Of a stretch of DNA of 64,000 nt, positions 1-10,841 are shown in pieces. The notes below the pieces were generated by a model, which was not told the DNA's origin, ran no database searches, and saw nothing but the letters and a program-made list of their open reading frames with translations. Each line of letters starts with the position of its first letter. Position 1 is the stretch's first letter. The position numbers were made by a program, and so were the translations under genes. The stretch is from positions 62,001-126,000 of the forward strand of contig WHUX01000128.1 in the NCBI GenBank assembly GCA_015179025.1, in the 5' to 3' direction. The stretch comes from Terfezia claveryi (Eukaryota; Ascomycota; Pezizomycetes; Pezizales; Pezizaceae).

Positions 1-2591
1 CCCGAGTGGCCTGCCGCTGGGGTATCGTGGTGTTCCTTGATCAATCGCAGGCGCAGCTCTCCTTCCGGCACATAGAGCCGCTCGAGGTGGTAAAGGAGGC
101 CTTCCTGAACAGTACATTCAGCCAGGGAGATTTTGGAGTGGCGGCACTGGCCGGAATCCACTGTGGCGATAATTTCCTTGGCCAGGGGGTCATCCTTGTA
201 TGCCTGTCTCACCAGTTGTCATAGGTCGGCTCTCGCCTCAGCTTCCGCATCAGCCTCAGCTTCCACATCAGCCTCAGCCTCAACTTCAGCAAGGGCATTG
301 GCCGCCAGATCGAGGTTTTCGGGCTTCAATACCACCTGATTTTGGTATTTTAGCCTTTCATCCTCCCCCTTAGGGATATCTCCTGATCTCCGAGTTAACG
401 CATCGGGCTTGCCACCAGCTTTTCCAGGATGGTACTTGATCTTAAAGTTGAACCGAGAGAGAAATTCTGACCACCTGGCCTACCGTCGGTTGAGCAGCTT
501 GGTGGTGGTAAAGTACTCAAAGTTTTTATAGTCGGAAAGTACTTCGATAATCCCCTTGGCTGACTCCAGATGTGGCCTCCATTCCTCGAATGCTCGCACA
601 ATGGCCATCAGCTCCTTGTCGTAGATCTCGTAATTGCACTCAGCTGGGGTATGCTTCTTTGAGAAATAGGCCACTAGGTGCAGGATGCCTTTATCATTGT
701 TCTGAGAGAGGATTCCCGCGGAGACATAGTCGGAGACATCGGTTTCGACGATACACTCCTGGTCAGGGTTGAAATGTGTCAGGATTGGCGCTGAGCAGAA
801 GGCTTCCTTAAGGTTCTGGTAGGCAGATTGGGCTTCTGGATTCCAGTCGAAATGCCGGTCTTTTTTGGTCAGGGCAGTGAGGGGGGCTACGATCTTCGAA
901 TACCCTTGAATGAACTGCCGGTAAAAGTTAGCGAACCTCAGGAAGGCTTGGACGTCCTTGAGATTTGCTGGGGTTTGCCATTCCTGGACAGCAGTAACTT
1001 TGGTGGGGTCCATCCTGATACCTTCTATAGTAATGATTAACCCCAAATACTTGACCTCCTGCACATGAAACTCGCATTTCTCCGGTTTCAGGTATAATCC
1101 GGCCTTCTCCAGCTTCTCTAACACCTGCCTCACATAGATTTTGTATTCCACTAGGGAGTCCGAGTATATGAGGATATCATCCAGGTAAGCTGTGCAGAAC
1201 ACATCGAGGAAGTCCCGCAAGGTGTCATTGATGAAGTGCTGGAAGGAGGCAGGGGCATTGGTTAGGCCAAAGGGCATCACATTATACTCAAAATGGCCAT
1301 ATCGTGTTCGGAAGGCAGTTTTCTACTCCTCCCCCTTGGCGATCCATACCAGGTTGTAAGCCCCTCTTAAATCCAGTTTGGTGAACCACTTGGCCTTGGA
1401 GAGCCTGGCTAATATCTCCTGGATTAGGGGTAGGGGGTACCTGTTTTTGACCATTATCTCGTTTAGGCCCCGGTAATTGACACACAACCGGAGAGAGCCG
1501 TCCGATTTCTTCACAAAAAGCACTGGGGCACCCGCTGGTGAAGAGATATAGCGAATGAAGCTCTTGTTGAGGTTTTTCTCCAAGTATTTCTTCAGGGCCT
1601 CCAGCTCCACTCGGGACATTCCGTAGAGGGGCCCATAGGGGGGGGTCTTACCCTCTACCAGTGGAATTGTGTAGTCATATGGTCGGTGGGGCGCCAGCTT
1701 CTCCGCGGCTTTTTCCGAGAACAGATCAATAAACTCGTGGTATTCATCCGGGACCATGGCCTTCCACTCCTCCTTAGGTCCCATCTTGTTGATTTCCAGG
1801 TTCACCTCATGTATGAAAAGGGCATGCGCCTTCAGCTTGTGTCTCCTTGTAAGATAAGCGAAAGCCCCTGCCCCAATAAAGCTAATATTCAGGGGCTTTA
1901 GGGGAGGTTGAACAGGGGGAGTAGGGGGAACGGGGAGAACGGGAGGAATGGGAGGAACAGGGGGAACGGGGGGAACGGGGGGAACAGGGGGAGCAGGGCA
2001 GTGAGCAGCATTGATGTGCATAGGCTGGTGTACCACCTGGGTTGGGTGGATTATCGGGGGTGGTAATACACATAGCCCTGTGACAGTGATTTTTGGACCT
2101 CTATAGTTTGTTCTGCAATAATGGCTGTTGAATTGCAAGGTGTAAGAGCCGAAGCTGACTGACACATCGTGCATTCTGAGCCAGGGGATCCCAAGGACAA
2201 TTGGATATTTTAGTTTGGTCACGAACATTGGGAGGTCCTCTGAATGGTCTCCAATGGCACTGGGCAGACACGCGACATGGGTAATAGCCCCAGAAGAGAT
2301 AGGGCGGCCGTCAATGACATTAAGAAGGCGGGGGGTCTTTAGCTTGGAGGTTGGTATGAAGTTTTTACTGACGAAGGTCTGATCAATGAAGGCTATCTCC
2401 GAAGCACCACAATCTATGAGAGCTGATGTTACCACTATTTTACCATTGAATTTAAAAGTTATTAGTACTACAAAATGCTCGCCAAACAAGCGAGATTCAT
2501 CAACAGACATAGATGTAGGCAAAGAAAATGCAGACAAAGATAAATGACCCTAGGCAGGTCCCTTGCTAGTGTCAGTAACTAGGCAAGGGAC
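1..2591 (-). pseudogene. pol: Gypsy A Pol polyprotein (PR-RT-RH-IN), truncated by window
   Basis: In order on the minus strand: an aspartic protease (LIDCGAS, about 2410-2430), a proline-rich linker of repeated PPV units (about 1905-2000), a reverse transcriptase with YLDD (about 1180), an RNase H (VETD about 750; YDKELMAI about 620), an acidic Ala-Glu linker (about 237-296) and the start of an integrase zinc finger (HHDTPAAGH) at the window edge. The frame is -1 relative to gag and stays open apart from stops at 2550-2552 (TAG), 1323-1325 (TAG, where family alignments have Trp), 480-482 (TAG, normally Gln in NRRQARW) and a TGA near 222. All are explained by single C-to-T or G-to-A changes. 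It is expressed in the family as a Gag-Pol fusion by frameshifting. Confidence 0.9.
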
Positions 2592-2603
2592 TCCCCTTTT
2601 CCC
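2558..2603 (-). promoter_or_regulatory. Putative -1 programmed ribosomal frameshift signal at gag/pol junction
   Basis: On the minus strand the heptamer G GGA AAA (2603-2597) lies in the gag frame and matches the X XXY YYZ slippery rule. It is followed by a 5-nt spacer and then a stem-loop. The arm GTCCCTTGC (2591-2583) pairs with GCAAGGGAC (2566-2558), and after a one-base bulge TAG (2581-2579) pairs with CTA (2569-2567) around a 9-nt loop. The gag stop codon is within the stem. Pol lies exactly in the -1 frame relative to gag and is open from the heptamer, except for one mutated stop at 2550. Frameshifting is inferred and has not been measured. Confidence 0.7.
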
Positions 2604-3655
2604 GACTCTTCAACTTCCTTGATCCGTGACTCGGAGATGGCAAGAGCGGCCAGGGGGCGGTTTTTTCGGAGGGGACATGCCGCAATAAAGTGGTCCCCTT
2701 TTCCACACGCAATGCACAACCCATTAGTACGGCGGCGGTCCCTTTCCTCCTGGGTTAGTCGAGGCCTTCCCGATGATAGGTCCATAGGGGTGGCTCCTCA
2801 GGCTACAAACGAAGGGTGGGCCGGCTTATTGGCAGGGGCAGGGGCCCCTATTTTGGTGGCATGGTGTTGCTGAGGCTGAGGCTGAGGCTGTGGGAGACGG
2901 GGTGCTGGCCTGTATGTAGGGCGGTTGCGGAGCCAGGACATCTGCTATTCTATCCGGGAAGCCTGGTCAATGAATTCGTCGAGGGTTTTGGCTTCCGGAA
3001 GGCTGACCATGGCCTGCTGGATTTCGTCATTTAGCCCTTCCTGGAATTGCTCTAGTTTGGACTGGTCATTCCATCAGACCTCCGCTACCAGTCTCGAGAA
3101 TTCAGCCACATAAGTGGATAGATCAGTGTTTTTCTGCCTGAGGGCTCGGAGGGCCCTACTGGCAGTGCCAACGGCATCGGGGTTCCTGAACGCCCTATTC
3201 AGGATTGTAAAAAGGGCCGAGATATCGTCAAGCTTGATCCCGGTTTCGAGGACATACGGCTGGATCTGGTCGTAAGCTTTCCCTTCCAGCAAGGCGAAGA
3301 CATATGCCAGTCAATGTTGTTCTGACGGGAATCTGGCAGAATCCCCATTCAGCTTGAGATTGACAGCATTTTTCCAGGCTCGTAGGTGAACCCGGTCCGC
3401 ATTGAACTTGGGGGGTGTTGGAATGCTTTCGGTCTTGTTGCTACTGGCTGCTGTTGGTATTGCAAGGTTCCCTAGTGTGCGGCTGAGGTTTTGGACCATA
3501 GTCCGTTCGTTGGCCAGGGCAAGGTTTAGATGGTCGAGATCGATCTGGAGGACCGTAATCTCCTCGTCGGCGGATCTCAATTTTTGTTCAGCCATGGCCA
3601 GGCTGTTTTCAGCCATGGCCAGGCTGTTGTCGAGTTCAGCCCCGATAGTATCCAT
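2579..3655 (-). pseudogene. gag: Gypsy A Gag, with zinc knuckle
   Basis: The N-terminal part (3655-3311) has a coiled-coil-like stretch rich in Leu, Glu and Ala. It includes a tandem duplication of NSLAMAE, followed by the start of the capsid domain (PKFNADRVHLRAWKNAV). The capsid continues through 3292-3074 (LEGKAYDQIQPYVLETG) and ends in a CCHC zinc knuckle, C-x2-C-x4-H-x4-C (CIACGKGDHFIAAC, about 2700-2720), which binds genomic RNA in the family. In-frame stops at 3311 (TGA), 3074 (TGA) and 2945 (TAG) break it, each one transition away from Arg or Gln codons. The natural stop is TAG at 2579-2581, which lies inside the frameshift stem-loop. An upstream start may exist because the frame is nearly open beyond 3655. 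Confidence 0.82.
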
Positions 3656-3814
3656 GGCCTCGAAGATGTCAATGATTTCTCAACGGTAGGCATTCAACTC
3701 GTTCAAGCCTAAGAGTATGCGGGAGCTACTCTAGGTTTAAAACCTGATAGCGGGTGGTGGGAGAGTTGCTCCTGACATGACTGCATACCAGTTGGTCCAA
3801 AGGATCCAACGTAG

Positions 3815-4318
3815 TGTAACGACGGCTTTGGGGGCAAGGCGACCAAGGGGTACGCCGGGGAAAGGGCAAGGCTAGGATAACACACACGTAGGAATGCTAC
3901 GTGTATGACCAGGGGGAGGCTGAGACAGGAGGCAATGGCAAGAGGCAAGAGAGGCAGATGGCAAGGGACACGAGACATGCGGAAGCAGTTGCCGCGTGTG
4001 TCAAGGGAGGCAGCTGGGCTACAGAGACAAGGCGAGGTAAGGCAAGGAGGTGTACAAGGGAGATGCACCAACATGGAGAGAAGCAAGGCCCTGTATTAGA
4101 TATATAAGACGTTGGATGGGGATCCAATGAGAGGGCGGAGAGAGCAAGCTATATATACAGGATTCCTTCCTGGCTGGCCAAGGCCACCGGAAGTAATAAG
4201 GTTCCCGAGACCCCTTATCTCGGGAACAGAGATAACAATGATATCAATCAACAATAACGAGAGTCTGACGGAATCCCGTCTGACTCTCAAACCCGGCTAG
4301 GAAAGGATGGTTGTGACA
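3815..4318 (-). repeat. 5' LTR of Gypsy element A
   Basis: On the minus strand it begins TGTCAC (4318-4313) and ends GTTACA (3820-3815), giving near-inverted LTR termini of 504 bp. A TATA-like stretch (TATATATAG, about 4148-4156) and a second one (about 4098-4106) lie inside. It also carries a hairpin with arms ACACGTAG and CTACGTGT around GAATG (3884-3904). The second LTR is off-window, so the boundaries rest on terminal motifs only. The flanking GTACG at 4319-4323 would be the right target duplication. Confidence 0.65.
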
Positions 4319-4395
4319 GTACGCATATCATACATTTTCTTGGGTTGAATTCCCACAGACAGAATTCTCAAGAGCAAGCATTTTACCCTCCATTC

Positions 4396-4429
4396 TATCA
4401 TACACGTAGGGAGCTCTACGTGTACGATA
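4396..4429. repeat. Leader hairpin of element B
   Basis: TATCATACACGTAG (4396-4409) and CTACGTGTACGATA (4416-4429) form 14-bp arms around GGAGCT, with one transition mismatch. It lies 33 bp upstream of the gag ATG. The core ACACGTAG/CTACGTGT is the same as in the LTR hairpin of element A. It could be an RNA packaging or priming structure, or a DNA-binding palindrome with an ACGT core. Confidence 0.6.
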
Positions 4430-4461
4430 CCATATCTATACCTACCAAAATCAAGAAAGCC

Positions 4462-7400
4462 ATGGAATCAAAGTCGCAGGCTCAGAATGTTCCTCAGCAA
4501 TCTATGTTAGCTACTGCTTTTTCGCTGTTTCCCTTTCCATTTCAGTTAGGATCTCCATATTTTGATGGCACTGATGTTACTGATTTTTTGGTACAATGGG
4601 AGGGATTAACAATGGATTGGACTGACTCACAGCGTATTAAAAAAGTTCCTCTCTATTGTGAGAAGATGATTGGTAAGTATATTAAGACGCTAGATTCATA
4701 TGTGGCTGGGGAAAGTTGGGATGATTTCGTGGTCGCGCTTAAAGCGGAGTTTAAGGACGATGACAATGAGCAAATTAGGAATACGGAAACGTTCCTGCAG
4801 AATCTCGTCCAGAATATGAGAAAAGAAAAGGAACCTTCGGTGTCAGCTTATAGGACGTTCATTTTGGAATTCACGAAGAGATCGAATCTTCTAATGAATA
4901 AGCTAGTAATTAATGAACATACGTGAGTATTTATATTTTTGCAGGCTTTTTCTGACAAAATAGGAGATAAGCTTTGCAAACGATGTAAGATTGACATTGA
5001 CGACACCGATTCAACTGCGACTATCTGGCTGGAGCTAAAAAAGTAGGCGTTGAACGTATGTAAGAAGGATGATTCATAGATGAGCAAGCTGTGGAAGGCC
5101 AAAAAGCAAATAGAGATGAACCCTTTGGTGAAGAATCTCCCAAAGCTAAGAGAGGAATTGAAGCCAAAAACGGAGAGTAGGAGTCGTACGAAGGCCGAGC
5201 CACTGGATGAGGTAACGAAAATGATGAAGGATCTCCAACTGAGTAACATGGAGGCTCAGAAGAAGTTGGAAACTGACATTTTGTTCCTGACAAATGTCTT
5301 CACGAAGACTCCACTGCAGGCAGCTCCCTATTACCCAGCTCAACAATATGGAAATAGGGATTACCCTCCAAACTAGGCTGCATTGTTAGCGAATCGAATT
5401 CGAGGATGTTATTGGGACGGTCAAATGCATAGGAAGGAGGAGTGTCAAGACTTAAAGAAAGCCATTGAGCATAGAGAAGTCTACCAAAGAGATTGATTCA
5501 CATATCTTGGACAGCAGGGTATAGGAGATAAAGTTCTTATCCCTGTTCCGCATGAAGTTGAGGGAAGAATGAAGTGGCAAAAAGATTGGGTCAGAGACTA
5601 CCTAAGAAAGAAGGAAAGTGAGGTTTCAAAAGCACAGTGTATTTTTGTGGAAGATCACGAAGGTGTTGATTGTAATGTCATTGAGGAAAGAATCAATGGT
5701 GAACCGGTGGTCTTCAAAGCATTAAAAGAAGCATTGATTGAGGAGAAAAGAATGAGAGATATTGAGGATGTTGGCGAAAGCAATCGAAAATCGAAACAAC
5801 CTTTCAACCCTTCCGTACCTCCGAGAATCCTAAAGCACGGACAGAAGGATCAAAGCAAGGTTGATTTGAAGCAACCTAGACAATCTCATGATAAGCTATG
5901 GGCTACCTTGAGAGAAGAAGTGGATATTAAAGATCTTAGTAAAAGAACTCTGGATGCACCTGTATCAGGAGTAACCGTTTGAGAGCTTCTATTGATTTCA
6001 CCAGAACTAATTCAACAATGGTTTGGCGTTAAGAGAGTTCCACCGATCAAGGAAAAAGCGGACGAACCAGATGCCATGGCATTCACTGTTGGTTAGAAAG
6101 AGGCGCTCAGGAAGCTATATGCGTGTGCTTCCCCTAAGTGCAAGGGTAGAGTTGAAGAGACGGAGTATGAGATGCTGATAGATTCGGCAGCGGAGTTGTA
6201 TTTGATGAGTAAAGATGTCTTCGAGGAGTTAGAATTACCCATTGATTTAGCTGTGGATTGGTCTGTTGGAGCAGCAAACAATCAAAGGATAAAGGCATAT
6301 GGAATTTGTCATGATGTTGAGGTAAGGATAGGAGGGATATCAACTAGATGTCGATTTTTTGTTATGGAAAACTTATCTCAGGACGTAATCTTGGGAAGGC
6401 CTTGGGAGTGGATGGTCAGAGCGAAGCATGACAATAGAGACGATGGGAGTTGTTATACTACGATACATGACGAAAACAGAAACGCGGTGACATTCTGCTC
6501 AGTTCCATCTCATCATGAACGAAATCGAAGTGAAGCCAGATGGATGAAGGCTTGCCTGAAGGTCAATGGATAAGTTAATGATACTCCTGAGGATTCAGAT
6601 GTTGAGTCCAGTAACCTAGGATGTGAGGTATGGGAGGAAGTTCAAGTTGATGAAAATGGGGATGTTTTTACCTTAAAGATAGAAAAAGGGAAGCTGCCGA
6701 AAATTACAGAAGGAAAATCTGACATTTACGTAAGGAGCTTTACGCGAGTGTCAGATTCACTTAAAAAGGTGGAAGGATGGACCCTATACAAGAGAAAGCA
6801 AGAAAAAATTCGTCCTGCTAATATTCCGCATAAAGGGGGATTGAAACCTGAAGGGTTAGAGAATTGGAAGGAACATCTTATAGGACATCCGTCACTTGAA
6901 AACAAATACCCATGGACTATCCCTAAGTTTTCTTCTTTGAAAAGAGGGGAAAGGCTCACTCCGGAAAGAATTACCAAGTTGAAGATTGGAGAAACAATCA
7001 CCGCTGAAGAACGGGATGTTCTTATGGAAGTTTTGTTTAGCAGGGAAGCAGGAATTGCTTTTGATTTTACGGAGAAAGGGGTTTTCAAGTCTGAAGTCGA
7101 ACCACCTCATAGAACTCCTACTATCGAACATGTACCATGGCAAGCTGCTAATTTTTGAGTCTCGAAAGCACTAGAAGGAGAGGTTATTGATATCGTGAAG
7201 AGGAAGCTTGAATGTGGGGCTTTGGAAAGATGTTGTGGTCCATACCGTAATCCCTGGTTCCTGGTTAAAAAAAAAGATAAGGGATATCGACTCATCAGCG
7301 CAGCTCAAAGATTGAATGCAGTAACCATTAAGGATGCGAGCTTGCCTCTATCTGCAGAAGAATATAGCGAGGACTTCACTGGATTTCCTTTGCTATCCTT

Positions 7401-9930
7401 GCTCGACTTGTTTTCCGGGTACAATCAATGTGAGCTAGCGGAGGTTAGCCGAGATATGACTGCATTTCAAACTCCACTAGAACTTCTTAGAATGACTACC
7501 CTACCCCAAGGATATACGAATAGAGTGCAGGTATTCGATAGGATAATAAAGAAGATTTTGAAGAACTAGATAACTCCTAAGAGAAGCAAGCCATTTATTG
7601 ATGACGTTGGGGTTAAGCCGCAGACTAAAAGCTTGTTTTTGGATAAAAATGGAAAGCCGATTGAAATAGTGCCAGGTATCAGAAAATTTGTTCTAGATGC
7701 CATTATATCTATTGATAAGGTACTAGCAGATATAGAATGAGCTGGAGGAACAATTTCTGGGTTTAAGAGTGAGTTTCTAATGGAACAGTTAAAGGTCGTG
7801 GCTTATGTGTATGGGATGAATGGAAGAATGCCGGAAGAGACGAAGACCCAAAAAATTACTAGTTGGCTCTCATGTGTAGATCTTACTGATGTGCGAGCAT
7901 TCTTGGGACTATGCATCTATTACAGAATTTGGATTAAAGATTTCTCGACGATTGTGGAACCGCTTTTTTGCCTGGGGAAAAAGAATGTGGAATTTGAGTG
8001 GACGGGTGAACAACAACAAGCAATGGATAAGTTGAAGAAGGTTTTGGTCAGTGCGCCTGCTCTCACGCCAATTGATTATGACTCAAAAGGAAGAATTGTG
8101 CTGTCAGTCGATTCGTCCTTAGCTGGATGGGGGGTGATTTTGCAGCAGGAAGAACTGGAAACCGGAAAAAGACATCTGACTCGATATGAATCAGGAATGT
8201 GGACTGCTGCTGAGAAGAAGTATGATTCCGGAAAGTTGGAATATCGGGGTCTCCTTAAGGCATTGAAAAAGTTTCGCATGTACTTATATAGATTCAGGTT
8301 TTTGATTGAAATTGATGCAAGAACTCTTGTTCATCAGCTAAACCAACCAGTTTCGGACCTGCCAGGATCCGTAGTGAATCGATGGTTGGCATGGATCAAG
8401 TTATTTGCCTTTGAAATCAAACACGTACCTGGTAGCAGGCACAAAGGACCAGATGTATTGTCCTGAAGAAGGCGATCAGAAGAAGACTCTGAGGTGTCGG
8501 ATGAGGAAGAGTTAGAGGACGAGATGGCTGCGGAATTAGCAGCGAATGAATTTGAGGAAATTGAAGTTATTGAGGACAGAGAAGAAGAAAGAGAAATGCC
8601 GGAGGAAATAAGGAAGATTCGGAAATTTTTGCAGGATCTTGAAAGGCCAGAAGCGATGACGGATAAGCAGTTTGATTCTTTCAGATTGAACGCTTTGAAG
8701 TTTTTGATTCAAAGAGGTTTGTTATTACGAAGGGCACGGCAAAACTTGCCTCCAAGAAGGGTTATATGGAAAGAGAATGAGCAGAAAGAGATTTTGTAAG
8801 AGCTTCATGAAGAATATGGGCACAGAGGACGGAAGGGGACGTATGAGAAGGTAGCCTTATGATACTGGTGGAAAGGATTGTACAGAGACATTGAGAAGTG
8901 GGTTCGAAGCTGTCAGTAATGCCAAAAAAGATCCAGAATAAGGGTCACAGAAGAATTGCATCCTACCCTAGAAAACTCATTGTGGTTGAAGGTTGGATTG
9001 GATGTGATATATATGCCAGCAAACAAAGGAATGACGAGAATTGTGGTGATAAGAGACTACCTATCTGGATGGGTTGAAGGAAAGGCATTGAAGAAAGCGG
9101 ATTCGAAGAGTATAGCAGCTTTTGTCCATGAATGGATAGTTAGATTCGGCGTTCCCGGACAAATAATCCATGATAATGGACCCGAAAACCAGAAGATAAC
9201 TAAGCAGCTAATCGACAGATATAGAATTAAAAACGTCTGTATCGCTTCATACCATCCTTAGTCGAATGGTATCGTTGAGAGGGGCTACCAACAAATTGTG
9301 GACGGGTTGGCAAAACTGGGATCAAGATGGGTGGCAAATCTACCATTTGTTCTGTGGGCGGATAGAGTTACGACTAGGGCTTCAACTGGTTATATGCCAT
9401 TTAAACTTGTATTCGGACAAGATTTTGTACTCCCAGTAGAACTTTCTGCGAAAAGCTGGGCTACTGTCAATTGGGATAAGGTGAAAAGTAGGGAAGACCT
9501 TTTGGCTGCAAGAGCGAGGTAACTGGAAAGAAGAGAAGAAGATATAGAGGAAGCAAGGAAGAAAATTAGAGAAAGTCGAGGGAGAAACAAAGCCCACTTT
9601 GACAAAAATCGTCGAGAAAGACAATAGAACTTGGAGATCGGGGATATGGTGCTTCTGTACAACAGCGCTCTTGATAAGTAATGGTCTCAAAAGCTCAAGA
9701 ATAAGTGAAATGGCCCGTATAAGATTAGGGATATTAGAGAAGATCGGGGAACTTATCTGCTTAAAGAACTTGATGGCACAGAGATGAAAGGGATTTATGT
9801 AGGAGATCGAGTTAAGAGGTTTTTTGTCCGCCATGGAGTTGAAGTGAAAGATGAAGAGATAGTTGAAGAAGAGGATAACGATGAAGGGGGAAACGAGGAA
9901 GAGTATAAAATAGTGGAGCCTGAAGATTAG
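4462..9930 (+). pseudogene. gag-pol: Gypsy B Gag-Pol polyprotein, one frame with 20 internal stops
   Basis: The ATG at 4462 sits in a good context (AAGCCATGG). Domains in order: a Gag capsid (about 4530-4920), a degenerate Cys/His knuckle (about 5403-5450), a protease (LIDSAAE, about 6178), a reverse transcriptase (LLDLFSGYNQ about 7400; LPQGYTN about 7505; FIDDV about 7594), an RNase H (LSVDSSLAGWG about 8103), an integrase zinc finger (about 8803-8925), an integrase core (LDVIYM about 8997; IIHDNGPEN about 9165; GIVERGY about 9268) and a GPY/F-like module (NGPYKI about 9710). Stops are at 4924, 5044, 5077, 5374, 5494, 5980, 6094, 6571, 7156, 7567, 7738, 8464, 8797, 8860, 8917, 9259, 9520, 9625, 9679 and 9706, with no frameshift. 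Gag and Pol are a single frame, unlike element A. The terminal stop may be 9928 or further downstream. Confidence 0.92.
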
Positions 9931-9991
9931 GAAAATATTATGTTCACACGCTGGAAGAACAGGTGTAAGGAACTTCTATCATGTTGTTTGT

Positions 9992-10279
9992 CTTGTTTTG
10001 ATTACTTACCTGGAATGTGAACACGTAAGTGATGCTTTATGCTAGTTTTGTTTATTTTATCGTCTTGTTTTGATCACTTACATGGAATGTGAACACGTAA
10101 GTGATGCTTTACGCTAGTTTTGTTCGTTTTATGATCTTGTTTTAATCACTTACGTGGAATGTGAACACATAAGTGATGCTTTACGCTAGTTTTGTTCATT
10201 TTATCATCTTGTTTTGATCACTTACGTGGAATGTGAACACGTAAGTGATGCTTTACGCTAGTTTTGTGCGTTTTATCGT
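9992..10279 (+). repeat. 72-bp minisatellite, four hairpin-bearing copies
   Basis: Four head-to-tail copies start at 9992, 10064, 10136 and 10208, each 72 bp. Every copy holds an inverted repeat. In copy 4 it is ATCACTTACGTG (10217-10228), loop GAATGTGAA, then CACGTAAGTGAT (10238-10249). Copies differ mostly by transitions within these arms. The array lies directly after gag-pol and before the internal purine tract, so it belongs to element B. Confidence 0.92.
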
Positions 10280-10468
10280 CTCATTTTAGATAAATTAGGC
10301 TTCGTATGCGGGTTTTGATTTTAATATAATGCTAGTGATCTCATGAAATTACTGTTTTGAAAAAGGAAAGATGGTGGGAGAAGGAAGTAGAATTGACACT
10401 CATGTAAAAAGAAGGACAAAGAATATTACTTGAGTATCAAAGGATTTTTTTTGAGGAGGCCAAAAAAA

Positions 10469-10488
10469 TTTTAAGAGGGGGGAGGAAT
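10469..10488 (+). other. Internal polypurine tract copy
   Basis: TTTTAAGAGGGGGGAGGAAT is identical to the 20 bases at 12159-12178, which precede the presumed 3' LTR. LTR retroelements normally use one such tract to prime plus-strand DNA. A second upstream copy could be a central priming site or mark an acquired segment. Confidence 0.7.
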
Positions 10489-10657
10489 AGAGATTATAAG
10501 GAAAAGAAGTTCAGGGAGTTCAGGGTAACGAATGGAAAGAAAATTCGAATGTTCAGATAACTACAGAATCTTCTATAGAAGGGTCTGGAATGGAACGGAA
10601 CAAACGAAGAAGGCATCGGATATGAATAGAGCACTGAAAATTTAGTGTCCTGTTTAG

Positions 10658-10665
10658 TATAAATA
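10658..10665 (+). promoter_or_regulatory. TATA-box-like element before extra ORF
   Basis: TATAAATA is followed by a C-rich stretch and a pyrimidine-rich leader of about 175 bases without an ATG before the ORF start at 10842 (context TCTACCATGTC). This looks like an internal promoter for a separate transcript, but expression is inferred. Confidence 0.45.
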
Positions 10666-10841
10666 CCTCCAATCCCCCCATCATTCATACAAACTCTAAT
10701 CTTCATTCTTCCTCCTCGAATAAAAAGCTCCCTTATAATAACCCTCATCAAGTCGTAATATCCTACTCATCCTTCCTAAACGATACCTTCCTCTACTTCA
10801 CATATCACATATTATTACCCTGCCTCATACCCCGATCTACC

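Larger units (their letters stand above)
1..4318 (-). mobile_element. Ty3/Gypsy LTR retrotransposon A, partial
   Basis: Read on the minus strand, the order is LTR (4318-3815), gag (about 3655-2579) and pol (protease, reverse transcriptase, RNase H, start of integrase), running off the left window edge. The protease motif LIDCGAS, the reverse transcriptase motif YLDD and the RNase H motif VETD identify a Ty3/Gypsy element of a kind common in filamentous ascomycetes. It is dead: gag and pol carry at least seven premature stops, none of which needs an indel. The 3' LTR and the left target duplication lie outside the window. Confidence 0.93.

Noticed and set aside
4923..4944. GTGAGT...TTTTTGCAG resembling a tiny intron in gag of element B
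   Set aside because: It is only 22 nt, not a multiple of three, and removing it would break a frame that continues unbroken downstream. The stop at 4924 fits the general nonsense pattern.
9992..10279. CRISPR-like array of hairpin repeats
   Set aside because: The 72-bp units are contiguous with no unique spacers and lie inside a eukaryotic retroelement.
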